In this document: positions 37,635 to 51,382 of the stretch, in pieces
Position numbering within the stretch: position 1 is the first letter of the stretch
Layout of the letters: each line of letters begins with the position of its first letter
From: Jaapia argillacea MUCL 33604
Taxonomy: Eukaryota > Basidiomycota > Agaricomycetes > Jaapiales > Jaapiaceae
NCBI GenBank assembly: GCA_000697665.1
Contig: KL197752.1
Coordinates: 25,498-89,497, forward strand
Length of the DNA stretch: 64,000 bases
Direction of reading: 5' to 3'
Position numbers and translations under genes: made by a program
Notes under the pieces: generated by a model
Databases searched by the model: none
What the model was told of the DNA's origin: nothing
The model's input: the letters and a program-made list of their open reading frames with translations, nothing else

Positions 37635-39868
37635 TCATGCTGGGCCAACAGATGACACCAAGGATTTGATCAACGCCACCGCTGCAGGAGAGCGAGGGGT
37701 GATGTCACATTCAATCCACGGCAAGAAGAACCTAGCATAATGGATATCGGTGAACCGACCAACACGTTCATAAAAATCAAACATACTCTGCCTGCTCATA
37801 GTCATAATCCAACTCAACCTCGCGCCCTTCGGCGTCCTTTACATTCTTGACATCAAAAACCGCCATGATGCTGGCCACGACGATCCAAAGCGAATTGAAG
37901 GCCAGATGACGTCCGGGGCAGATTCTAGCGATGAAGGTTGTCATCGAATCGAAATGGTGTCAACTGCAAGATGTGAAAATACCTTCTGTTGAAACCAAAG
38001 GCATACGTTCGCGGATCCCTGGCGTCTGGGAATCGCCCGTCCCATCGTTCGGGCCAAAATCTATCAGGGTCGGGATACATTTTCTCGTCATGCAGAATTC
38101 CCCTGGAGAAGACATAAATTGAATCGTAGAGCCGGTAGGGTCAGATTGCAGGCACAGTCATCTCTCGGAAGAGTCTCTCACCATACATTGGCCATCACGA
38201 CAGTGTCTTTTGGGATAAACATGCCCTCGTAGACATCGTCCTTCGCAAGAGAGTGCGGAACACCTAGGACCATTTCACTAGTGTGAATGGATTATTGACC
38301 CTCAAGAAATCGAATGCAACTTACCAACGGGTGCACCTGGCTTCCAACGCAGGCTCTCCAGAATACAACTATGCAGATAGGGCAGCGACTCCACGTCCGC
38401 AAAAGTCGGTGCTCTGTCGGGACCAATCACGGCGTCGATCTCTTTATGGATCTGTTTTTGTACGTCGGGGTACAAGAGCATTGCTGAAAGATTCCATATA
38501 AGCAAAAGACTGGGTGAGCTCTTGATTAGACTCGCCGACTAAGAATGTCTTGATCGCCACCAAAGTCTGGAAAAGGTCAGCCCCGTCCACAAATCATGAA
38601 AATGCTGGGGCATCTCACGGTATCTGACCCTGCTCCATACATAAGACTAGCAGTCACTACGTTTCAGTGTCAGCTCGATAGGTACGATGTGAAAGAAAAT
38701 GGCTGCACATTTGATAATCTTTTCCTCGTCTACTTGTCTGGTGATCGTCCCATTCTCTTCAAGAAGTCGACTAACGTAACATGCTGGCGGGGATCCTGCA
38801 GTCTTTGAAGTTGCACCGTGATGAAAAACACCATGCTCGATGTGGTTGAGCTCACCACTTTATCTTTGATCTCCTTGAACGGGAGATCTGCTGTCCTCTT
38901 CAAGTAATCCCTGGCTATTCGCGCGTACTCTTTGAAACCGGATCCTGGTGCCCATGATGGCAAGAACCTCACTGACAACATGCTTCAGCAAGGAAGGGGA
39001 ATGGAAATCGTAGGCCTCACAAATAGGGATGAAATTCACGATGAAGTTGGTGGGATCGATAATGGGGAGGTTGTGTGCAAGTGCCTCCTCATTCAGTTTG
39101 ACCAGGTCGTCATCGTCGGTTACGACTTCATGCCCATACGTGACGCGCAAGATAATAGCACCAGTGGTTCTAGGAAACAAATGGCATTTTACCGGCATGA
39201 GTTCCAAGATTGTGACTGGTGGTAGATGGCCTTACCGCCTCAAATGGTTGGAATATCTTCCTGGGCTGTCCAACAAGCAGCCCAAGAGTGAATGAGCTTC
39301 CTTTTCCTGGTAGGGTTGATAGCTGCGAGACGCCGCTATGCTGAAGCCTAAGTTAACAACTTTCCGATGGAGGGAAAATTCTGGCGTGTTATTCATCTGG
39401 GCAAATAATTCAATCTTTGCACCAAAGACCCTGTGTATGATTGGTGAAAAAACTAACTCAAAGAGTGAAGGAAGAAAACTGACTCCTGTTGCATGACAGT
39501 CTGGTTCCGATCCGAATATATTGCACCCCGTTTCTCCATTAGATCCACCGTTGCTCGGGCGGAGTTGAGGATGAGAACGCGAGTACCACCAGCTTCAAAA
39601 CCCACAACGTCGCCTAGAAAAATCGGATGAGCTTCAAACATGCTGAAGAGAAACCAGTTGACGGGCCATAGGTTCCCCGCCAGTGCCAGTATGTTATCCA
39701 CTGCTTGCTACGTGGAATCTGTAGGAGATTTCCAATTAAGAAGGCTGGTTTTGGCCCAGGAGGGTATGGCAACCCGCCAGAACGCTTGTGGTGCCTTCGT
39801 TTACCATAGATATAGAGTGAGACAACCAGAGCGACAGTAAAGAGAAGAGGTCGCGGCCAGACACCCAT
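37635..39868 (-). CDS. Cytochrome P450, tandem copy B, possibly impaired
   Basis: A paralogue of copy A in direct tandem. The ATG at 39868 gives MGVWPRPLLFTVALVVSLYI, the basic turn, GGLPYPPGPKP, then DVVGFEAGGTRVLILN, NFIPI joined to RFLPSWAPGSGF, MYGAGSDT, the K helix ESLRW, the PERW motif and the haem loop with RICPGRHLAF. Exon layout follows copy A. One difference matters: at the end of exon 1 copy A has TATG then GTTCGT as a normal donor, while copy B has TATG then GCCCGT, so the first intron may not splice normally. The C-terminal tail shows the same unresolved frame as copy A (FFLPWIECDITPRSPAAVAL). Either copy B uses another donor or it has lost function; its coding exons otherwise remain open. 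Confidence 0.7.
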
Positions 39869-40389
39869 GTTCACTGTTGTGAAGTGGGGGAACGAAACAA
39901 GTGAACCTCTGAGGCAAGATTCTGTCCACCCGTACATATAGGACCGGGAGCTTTTGGATTCAACATGGTTTCATGGGATCTTTGGCAAGTCCTACGCAAC
40001 AGCTTCCCAAACACCAACTTGAAGCACAGCCGCAATTCGGCGTTTGGTTGGGCAATGTCGGGCTAGGTTGTCCAATCACGGAGCAGACGGAACAGATATT
40101 GCCAGGCTTCCTGTCAAGAATACGAGTCATAGATAGATCGAAGTCAATGTCATTGTTGGTACAACTGGACATGAGGAACTGGGAGAACGAATCAGTGGAG
40201 CTTCAAGCCTTTCATCTTAGGCTGCCCTCAGCTTAAACTTCCATCGGAAGTGGATCGGAATTGCAAATTGAAGTCCGAACATTGTCAGAAGTTAGAAGAA
40301 CAGGTCACAGATTTCGCGACCACAATCCTGACCACTCACCATACACACTCTCGCCTGCGTCGGTCGCCATCGCTGTCGTGACGGGTAAA
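39869..40389. promoter_or_regulatory. Divergent region between P450 copy B and PRO2
   Basis: About 520 bp between two divergent ATGs. It contains the third copy of the P450 upstream repeat (39,885-40,200), so the P450 and PRO2 promoters share this region. In unit A the matching upstream repeat is present but the PRO2 start is gone. Confidence 0.6.
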
Positions 40390-41949
40390 ATGTCCGATCA
40401 TGAGACAAAGCCTGCCGAAACCATCGCGAGAGCCGCAAAAGCTGCTTTTGAAGCCTCGCAACTAGTTCCTGCATCGGAAAGAGTAATAGCCCTGCAGGAG
40501 ATCAGGAAGGAGCTTGAGGCGTCTAAAGATGCGATCTTGTTGGCGAACAACAAAGATCTCGAGGTGGATAACTTCTTCTTTGACTATCATCCTGATCTTG
40601 GAACCTCTTTCTCGCCCGGTTGACTAGGCAGCCCAAGCGGAAGTTGATGCCGGGCGTATGTCAGCGTCGCTGTTGAAGCGACTCGACCTTGGAAAAGCAG
40701 ACAAATGGGATTCCATGTTGCAAGGTGTCTCCGACGTTGCTGCACTTCCCGATCCTACTGGAAATGTCACCTACGCTTCCGAACTGGATGACAACCTGGA
40801 TCTGTATCGGGTATCGTGCCCAATAGGCGTTCTACTGGTCATCTTTGAATCACGACCAGAAGTTGTCGTCAATATCGCCGCTCTGGCCATCAAGTCTGGT
40901 GAGTACCTTTCCCCGTTCTCTGAACACAAACGCTCAATCCCCGTGTTGCATCCCAGGCAATGCGGCCATCTTAAAAGGTGGCAAAGAGTCCAACCAAACT
41001 GCCTTGCTGCTGTCAAAAGCGATACAAACGGGGTTATCGAGAACATCTCTCCCCGACACATACATCCAAACCATTCAAACTCGAGCAGAGGTTTCTTCTC
41101 TGCTAGAACTGGATCAATATATCGACCTCGTAATTCCCCGAGGTTCGAATAGTCTCGTCCGAAATATTCAAAATAACACCCGGATTCCGGTAATGGGACA
41201 CGCAGATGGATTGTGTTCCATCTTCCTGGACGAGACTGCTAATGTGGAGAAGGCTGTCAGAATAGTAGTCGACTCCAAGGTGCGTTATATTTGTGCACGA
41301 GGTCAGAATGAGACTCGAGCCTTCAACCCAATAGACCGATTACCCAGCGGCTTGCAACGCCGTCGAAACTCTGATTGTCCACGAATCCCTCCTCAACACG
41401 GTATGGCCGGTTGTTGCGAAGGCCCTCCTAGCAGCGGATATACAGCTACTCTGTGATCCTCCGACGCTCTCCGTTCTGCATTCCCTCTCTCCCCCTCCTC
41501 AAAATCTATCAAATATCGTCCACCCATCCACTCCCGAATCTTACAGCACCGAACACTTAAGCTTGACGCTCTCCGTCATATCCCTTCCCTCCCTCCAATC
41601 TGCCATTCAGTTCATAAACTCCCACTCCTCTCACCACACGGATGCCATTGTCACCGAATCCCAAGCCTCCGCATCGACCTTCTGTCGGGGCGTGGATTCG
41701 TCGGGTACCTTCGTCAACGCTAGCACGAGGTTCGCAGATGGGTTTAGGTATGGCTTTGGCACTGAAGTTGGAATCAGTACCGGCAGGATTCATGCAAGAG
41801 GACCTGTAGGTTTGGAGGGCTTGGTGATCTACAAGTATATGTTAAGGAGTAAAGGGGACAAGGGGCATATTGTTGGTGAATTTGGGGTAGGAGAAGGGAA
41901 GAAGCAGTACAAGCACCAAAAGATCGACACCGACCATGTACCCTTCTAA
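40390..41949 (+). CDS. PRO2: Gamma-glutamyl phosphate reductase (PRO2), 460 aa
   Basis: Second step of proline synthesis: reduces L-glutamyl 5-phosphate with NADPH to glutamate 5-semialdehyde. Four exons join in frame: 40390-40563, 40628-40898, 40957-41279 and 41335-41949, with short GT..AG introns. The protein reads MSDHETKPAETIARAAKAAF, LLANNKDLE then AAQAEVDAGRMSASLLKRLD, PIGVLLVIFESRPEVVVNIA, LAIKSGNAAILKGGKES, LVIPRGSNSLVRNIQNNTRI, and across the last intron DSKTDYPAACNAVETLIVHE, which includes the catalytic Cys of the family. The C-terminal part has NASTRFADGFRYGFGTEVGI and GRIHARGPVGLEGL, also typical, before a Lys-rich tail. The length matches the family. The stop at 41947-41949 faces the NASP gene 137 bp away. 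Confidence 0.93.
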
Positions 41950-42086
41950 GGAGAGCCCGTCATGTAACACGCAGGTCGACTGAAAAAACGAAATCGACAC
42001 CGATTCAAGGAGAGCAGCGCGAAACAATATGAGGATTATAATCTATGGCTACAGTTCTGGCTGGGTAACAAATGGGAAGGGCATGA

Positions 42087-43707
42087 TTACGCATCCTGAA
42101 CCTTCGGTTTCTTGTCCACTGGTCCACTGCTACTCGATCCACCATCGTCTGCTTTCCGCTTCCCTGAGCCATTCACCCCATTGGCCGCTGGCTTCTGCTT
42201 CTTTTTCACCATGGACGTCAAATCGTGGACAGGTGCTGGGCCAGACAATGCCGAAGTGAACGTTTCAGCTTTGACATTCAACTCCTTGTCGAGTTCCTTG
42301 GCCACTTGTGCAGGGGCAGATTCTGCTGGGTCCGACGGTGTCGTTTTGAGTTCGTCAACCTGTGTTGTGAGAGCTGATGGGTATGGCGTCAATGGGCGAA
42401 ACCTGATTACGACGTACCTTCAAACCCAGATCTTCTTTTAACCCCTCCAAGTCCTTTATCTCACTTTCAATTTGCGCATTGGTCATATCGCTGAATGAAC
42501 CATCCTTCGAAGCACCACTGTCCTTTGCCTTCCCCTTCGCATTCCCTTCTACTTTTCCCTGACCCGTCAGTGCCAACCTAGCCTCCATCAATCTCGCATC
42601 AATACTCTCCAAAGCTTTCTCTGCATGGACGATAGCGTCTGCCAGTCGGCCGGAAGTCAAATCGAGTACCATACTGAGCTTGTAGTGAGCTTCGGCGATT
42701 TGACGAGATGACAGAGGTAGAAGGGAGGTTTTGAGTGCTAGACCTTCCGAGTAATCTGTGATAGCTTGGTCGAATTTCTCTGGATTTAAAGGAGATGTTA
42801 GCGGGATTCATGACAATGATGATGAACACCAACCAGTCTCCAGCGATACATCTCCTAGCGCAATATAGGTGTCCGCCAACTTCAGCTTCACCTGATCGCT
42901 CTCGTCTTTCCCTTTGTCATACAACGCTCTGGCGAGATCGAGCACTTCCCAAGCAGCGTTGAAGTCATCTTCTGGCTCAGCTCCATCGTCTTCTTCGTCT
43001 TCGTACCCGTCTTCATCTTCATCATCATCTGCTGCTTGCATTCTGGCTGCCTCCGCAAACAAATCGACTGCTATGTCCTGACCACTCCCTGCTCCTTCCT
43101 CATCTTCATCTTCAGCATCTCCGGAGAATGACAAAATTGGGCCATTCTTGTTGGATCCGCTACCAGACGCTATCGAATGCCCGTCAGATGTCAAAGCGTG
43201 TTGTTCATATACGGCAACACTGACCCTCGTTTGCAGGACCTGCCTTTTCTTGCTCTTTCTTTCCCAACACTGAACTCTGAGCGATAGCATTCTCCAATAA
43301 AGCCCTTCCATACGAAAAGTACAGATCCGCATTCTCAAACGCGTTATCACCGAATTTCTTCGTTCTGTGTGTTCCAGGGGTCGAGGTGGAGAGATGAGCG
43401 CGAAGAGACGCGTCCAGCAACAAAGCAACGGATGAAAATGAGCATGTTAGCGGTCAGAGGACCATAGTAGCATCGCTATCGAGTCCACGCACTGAAATTC
43501 GAGAGCAATAGCATAGAACTCCACTGCCTGCTCATATTTTTGCAAGGCAAAGGCTCGCTTGGCTTGGTCAATGGCAGATTCGATGGTCATTTCGGGTTCC
43601 TCAGATGTTCCACTTTGCGTTGGTCGTACTGCACTTGAATGGAAGAAAAGGCGACCTCAGGCCACTGAATCACATGAAGGTGAAGCAGCTTACCTGGATG
43701 CGACCAT
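42087..43707 (-). CDS. NASP / Hif1 / Sim3-type histone chaperone
   Basis: Binds histone H3 (and H3 variants such as CENP-A in fission yeast Sim3) and passes it to nucleosome assembly. The ATG at 43707 gives MVAS, joined across an intron to SAVRPTQSGTSEEPEMTIES, then the first TPR helix pair AKRAFALQKYEQAVEFYAIA. Later exons hold FENADLYFSYGRALLENAIA, an acidic insert with runs of Asp and Glu (QAADDDEDEDGYEDEEDDGA) as usual for NASP, DFNAAWEVLDLARALYDKGK, LKLADTYIALGDVSLE, and EKFDQAITDYSEGLAL, then SLLPLSSRQIAEAHYKLSMV, the SHNi-TPR core. The C-terminus has a coiled coil (SEIKDLEGLKEDLGLKV) and a Lys-rich tail with GSGKRKADD and VDKKPKVQDA, a likely nuclear signal. The stop is at 42087-42089. 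The overall order fits NASP and no damage was seen. Confidence 0.87.
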
Positions 43708-44128
43708 GATGATGTCGTTGAAGAGTTTCGTTGCAGGTCAAAGCAGGTGGTGGTTGCGAATAGAGGTCGATTGCACGCGTTTGTGGCTCCGACGCGTCCT
43801 TCTAACGCGACTGTTTAGGGGAGGGACTTCAAGCACAAGCGGCGGAGACAAAGGGAGGATGGAACCAAAAAGAGTGTGCTCGATATTACGGGGGATACTA
43901 TACATGACATAAATCCAAACCCAATGCTGTGGAACTGCTAACGTGTCCGAAGGGGAACTGTAAATTGAGACGGTAGGGAGCGACGTGACTTATGATCGGG
44001 ACGGTAGATACAGAGACAGGACGGATAGATCTGACCCAAAAAGTGGTATCATGACTCGTGAAGGGGAAAGGAAAGATGAGACGGTGGGTGAGACATAAAA
44101 AAATAAGGAAAGGGTAAATGAAGGAGAC
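43708..44128. other. Intergenic between NASP and AP180 (both -)
   Basis: About 420 bp holding the NASP promoter and the AP180 3' UTR. No coding signal was seen. Confidence 0.6.
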
Positions 44129-47100
44129 CTAGATGAGAGAAGCGAACCCATTCTGATGTTGCTGAGGTTGAGTCTGCTGCTGCTGTCCAGGGGAGGAAGC
44201 AAACGAGGAACCTCCAACTCCAAACAAACTTGCACCAAAGGATGGTGCGGCCCCTTGACCAGCACCAGTCGGCTGAGAGAACATCGATGAACCACCAAAC
44301 GCTGGCGTCGAGGTCGAGCCGAGGAATTGAGATCCACCGGTACCACCAAAGGCGGGTGAGCCCGCTCCAGGGGAACCCGTAGTCGTAAACATCGAAGCTC
44401 GGAAAGGGTTTGCACCTCCAGCTCCTGTCAACTGGGGTCTCAACCCAACGCCAATCGTCGACCCTGACCCTCCAACCCCACTAAACGGTGAGAGTCCAAC
44501 TCCAAACGCACCAGTCGGTTGCGCATTCAAAGCTCCTGTCCTCTGAGCTCCAAAGCCACTTCCCAACCCGTTCGTCGAGGGTGGCGGACTCTGCGTGGAG
44601 TTCCCATTGAGGTTGGCGTTGGGCTCGGAGATCCCAGGCGTCGTAGGCGCAGACTGCGGGATAGGTGGTAATGACTCGAGTAATGTCGCTCCAAAAGATG
44701 ACGAAGGTTTGAATTGCTTCAACCCTGAGAATCCGCCAGTCATATGTGGTTTCAACCCTCCCGAAGGCCCCGTTGGTGACGTCGATATGGACCCAGAAGC
44801 GGACGTGACCGTCGCACCCGTCGGCTGACTAGACAACGAAGAAGAGAACAACGAATCAGAAAACGTCGATCCCGAAGATGTCGTAGACGTGTTCTGTGAC
44901 AAAAGTGGTTGAGAGGAGAACCCAGAAGAAGGCTGGAACCCAGTCTTGCTCTCCCCGACTTTCGAAAACGACGACGCTATACTCGACATATCCGCCTTGC
45001 CCTGATCCCCACCAAACCCACCAAACCCATTCAAACCCCCAAACCCATTCTGCGATTGTCCACCTTGCTGCGGCTGCTGACCATTCGTCGCGCCACCATC
45101 GTTCCTTCCACCTCCCATCATCAACTCCATCATAGTCGGCGGCTGAGGCACAGGTGGAGGCGGCGTAACAACCGGCCCAAACGGATTTCTCGATCCAGTC
45201 TGATGCGTCTTCACAGGCTGAGGTGTCCCCGACCCCGACCCTGAATGAGGAATCGGTGCCGTTCCAGGCCGAGGAGGTAGATTCGATGAAGACGCATTGC
45301 CAGCGGAAGCGGTCGGTTTGGGAGCAAACGGAGAAGTAAAAGACGAAGATCCAGCAGTTGAAGGTGACGGTGAGAAAGAAGACCCAGAAGTCGCAGATGA
45401 AAATGAGGACGACAACGATAAGGAAGGTGCGGTGGCGTTAAACGAGGGCTGCGAAGGTTGCCCAACCCCAGTCGGTTGCGGACCAAACCCACCGACACCG
45501 CCGGCGCCAAAAGGTTGAGGGGAACCCTGACCCTGACCCTGACCCTGCGGTGAACCCAACCCAAACGGCGATCCCGTCGACTGAGGCATCAACATACTTT
45601 GCCTGAACGGATTAGCAGCACCCGTGGCCTGAGGCTGCAAAAACCCTGCAGCCGCCTGCGGTCGTAAGAAACTCGGGGCGCCACCCCCAGGTGGCTGAAG
45701 TCCGAATGGATTGGTAGGTGACTGTTGTTGTTGAAACGCCGTTTGTTGTGGTTGGATGAACCCGGTTTGTTGGATTTGAAGTTGGGGAGGGGCACCAAAT
45801 GGTGATGGTTGTTGGGGTGGCGGCGCTCCGAAAGGCTGCTGCTGTTGTGGAGGGATACCAAATGGTTGGGTTTGTTGTTGGATAGGGAAAGCGCCGGTCA
45901 TCGTTTGTTGTTGGAAGAAAGGGTTGTGAGCGGCTTGTTGCTGGAAGTAATTCGAAGTCGGGCTAGGAAAGAAAGAAAAGAAGGGTCAGTCCATTCGTAC
46001 CCCAAACATCCGACACCCAACCACAGGCCAAGAAAGACCGCCAACTCACCTTCCAGTCTGAGGATTAAACATATTCTGTTGTTCCTCTTCAATAGCCGAG
46101 AAGAAATCCACAATAGCCTGTTTCGGCTCAGCCTTGGTAGTATCCATCGAAGACGAAGACGACGCAGAAGCCGGTATCGTAACCTTCGGAGTGGGAGTCG
46201 AAGTGGATGCCTTGCCCAAACTCGAAGCTGTCGTTGAAAACAATCAGGTTAGATTCGGGACCTTGGCTACTCCAAGAGAGGCAGAGCCAACCACTCCAAG
46301 AGAATGTGACAGACCAACGCACCATCAGGTTTCTTAATGATACCTTTAATACCAGCCTTCGTATTCTTCTCAGCAGCATCCTTCTGTGTCTTATACTCAA
46401 TCCTATTCTGTTCAAAATTCGGATCCGTGAGGTACTCTTCCAGCGCGCCCGCCAACGACACCGGTGCCTATCACATCGAACAATCCATCAGTACTTGGAG
46501 TAAAACGACCAGCCGAAGTAAAGATAGGCGCATAACAGATAGAAATAGAATCAACAACACAACAAATAGAAATAGAACCAGACAAAAAAAAGCGTAAAGC
46601 AAAACAAAGAGAGAGAGAGAGAATACCCCGAAAACACAACGAAAGACTCACATGTTTCATATTAGGCACCGGCACACTCAACAAATTCTGCAACTTCTTT
46701 GCCACACCCAAATACTCGACAACCCTCTCGGTCTGTTTACAAAAATGGCGATAGAGAGAGAGGGCTTGTTCGGCGTCCGTATGTGACATTTCGAAAAAGT
46801 GTTCTGTGGATGGGGGGTTAGTCGTAGTTGGACCCATACATTGAGGGGTTAGTTAGACCATAACCAATGGTAGAATGGGATGGCATCGAATAAAAGGGGG
46901 GAAGAAAGCGAAAAGCCCATAATCCAGAAGAGACACTCACCCAAAACATTAACCATCCCTTCGTTCCCGGCTTGGAACAAAATAATCAAATCCTTGACAC
47001 ACATCCTCAACGCAGTAACCGTCAACTCGTCTTCCAGATCATCGAGGTAGAACTGTAAGCATTCATCGTCAGTCGAATTGGGAACTGAAAAAGAGATGCG

Positions 47101-48331
47101 AAGGGAATAGTGATAGGGAGACACGAAAAGGGGGTTCGATTTTAGAAGACGAAGGCTCCGACGAGACTCCATCAGAAGCGAACCCAAACCGAAACACCCA
47201 ATCATCTCCGAACCTGTGCTACCTCATCCAAAAAAGCACCCACTCACCCTAGCCTCAACAAGCGCATCAACCTGTTTCTGAACAGCCTTAGTCTCCCTCA
47301 ACAACCCCTTCTCAACACTCATAACCCTCAACTTCCTCCCCATCATAGTCTTACTTCTCTGCACTCCCTTCCCTCCCCCATTCCCTCCCCCACCACTATC
47401 ACTGCCATCTTCACTTATCCCCCCAAGGCCTCCACTTCCTCCACCCCTTCTTTTGGATGAAGAGGAGGATGGTATGGGTATGGAAGCAGAACGCGTACGA
47501 TGAGCTGAAGCGTCATCTTCGATTGATTGGGATAGTCTGTGATCGCGGTTCGTCTCGGCTTGAACGCGGATCGCATCGTGCTTTGTGTCTCTGTAGGCAC
47601 GGATGCGGGAGTCTAGGTAGATGGCGTAGTGTTGGAGGTTTTGAGGGGCTGCGTAGCCTAGGAGATGGGAGGTTTGAGATGATGTGCGGATCAGACCAGA
47701 GTGGATGTGTTGGGGGGTGGGAAGAGATGAGCAAGTAGGCGGGGAAGAAGGGTGGGAGAGGGACGTACCTTCCCAATGACCCCCACCGACGTTTCGTAAT
47801 CGTAATACATCAGTTGAGGAGAGGTAAGCTAGGACGTTATCTGTTGCTCCGTTTCTAATCATTGTGTGGAGGACTATTAGGGCTTTGAATACGACCTGTT
47901 GTTGGGGTGGGTGTTAGTGATGTGGTGATGGGATATGTGGGGGAGCATGGATGCAGAGGGATTGAGAGTTGGGAATAGATGGTGATGATGGCGGAGGAGA
48001 GGAGGGAGGAAGAGACTGACGATAGCGTTTGGTTCCTTGAACTTTGGGGAGAGAGCTTTACAAACATCACCAACGGCACCATCTTCGGACCACGTAGCAG
48101 CCAATATCGGGTCAAGGTACTGTAAACAAGAAGCCCCATATCAGATGGGACCAAAGAAACCAAGAAACAGCGAGGAAAAACAGCCAGGGTCAGATGATGA
48201 TGATGATGATCAAACACATGAGAAAGAGCGAGGATTGAGCTGGGTACGGGGATTGAATGCAGACCTTTGATTTTGGAGGGGCAGCTTTTGGTTTACAAGC
48301 GCCTTTTATAATCTTGTCGAAACCAGACATT
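44129..48331 (-). CDS. AP180/CALM clathrin assembly adaptor (ANTH domain)
   Basis: An endocytic adaptor that binds PI(4,5)P2 through its ANTH domain and recruits clathrin. The ATG at 48331 gives MSGFDKIIKGACKPKAAPPK, the Lys-rich lipid-binding loop of ANTH, followed by YLDPILAATWS. Further exons read VVFKALIVLHTMIRNGATDN, YLDSRIRAYRDTKHDAIR, EKGLLRETKAVQKQVDALVE, DLEDELTVTALRMCVKDLII, LFQAGNEGMVNVL, HFFEMSHTDAEQALSLYRHF, and EYLGVAKKLQNLLSVPVPNM. An insert rich in Ser, Arg and Gly sits within ANTH near 47.35-47.5 kb. The long C-terminal part (from about 46.4 kb to 44.1 kb) is Gln/Pro/Ser/Gly-rich and has several NPF motifs (NPFFQQQ, NPFGLQ, NPFRQ, NPFGPV, NPFRAS) that bind EH-domain proteins. 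The product is about 950 aa and is divergent from the mannosidase gene. Confidence 0.88.
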
Positions 48332-48922
48332 GGAGTATGACGGGCCTCACGAGGAGGGAGGGAGGAGGAGATGGAGGTTTGTGTTGTGTGGGACAGCTGA
48401 GCTTCGACGGCGCACTGCCGGAACAGGAAGCCGCGTTTGATGCCTCCAAACTGCGCTAACTCCGATTCTCCCTTATCTTTCAGCTGTATATACGAGGCCT
48501 GCGATAAATGCTACGGTACACATGATGGTTGCACGTTGCACGATGGCGAGGATTGAATGTATCGTACTTATTCACGCTAGAAATTCGTACATCCACCGGA
48601 TTTTCTGCCACGAAACGCTGGTGCCAAGCGTGTGCACGTGGGATCCTTGAATCAGAAAAGTAAAATTAGCCCCTGTCGGGCGTCGCGTGTGCTGGACTCT
48701 CCCACTGCCATCTGCGAGCTTCACTGAAATCACCGTCTCGCTGGGATCCATCGTACCTGCTGCCAAGCCAGTGCCAGTGCCAAGTCTCGTGGTCAGAAGC
48801 CCCTCCTTCCGAGGTTTCGACACCGCGGCAAGAAGTACATAGCGGCAGGGAGCACTAGTGTCTAAAAGTATATCAACCCTGTCTCATCTCCACCTTTCTT
48901 TGCCTTTTCCCTCTCCACCCCC
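48332..48922. promoter_or_regulatory. Divergent promoter region, AP180 / GH47 mannosidase
   Basis: 590 bp between divergent ATGs. No coding signal was seen; it should hold both promoters. Confidence 0.55.

Positions 48923-51382
<2,460 letters not shown>

Larger units (their letters stand above)
37312..40795. repeat. Tandem duplication unit B (P450 + PRO2 start)
   Basis: The second, direct copy of the 3.46 kb unit. It starts with the sequence that follows DBP9 in unit A and runs through P450 copy B into exon 2 of the intact PRO2 gene. The part from 37,312 to 37,634 lies downstream of copy B and holds no gene. Confidence 0.8.

Noticed and set aside
45211-45564. Leu/Arg-rich frames opposite and beside the AP180 tail
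   Set aside because: Produced by reading the Gln/Pro/Gly-rich repeat in other frames.
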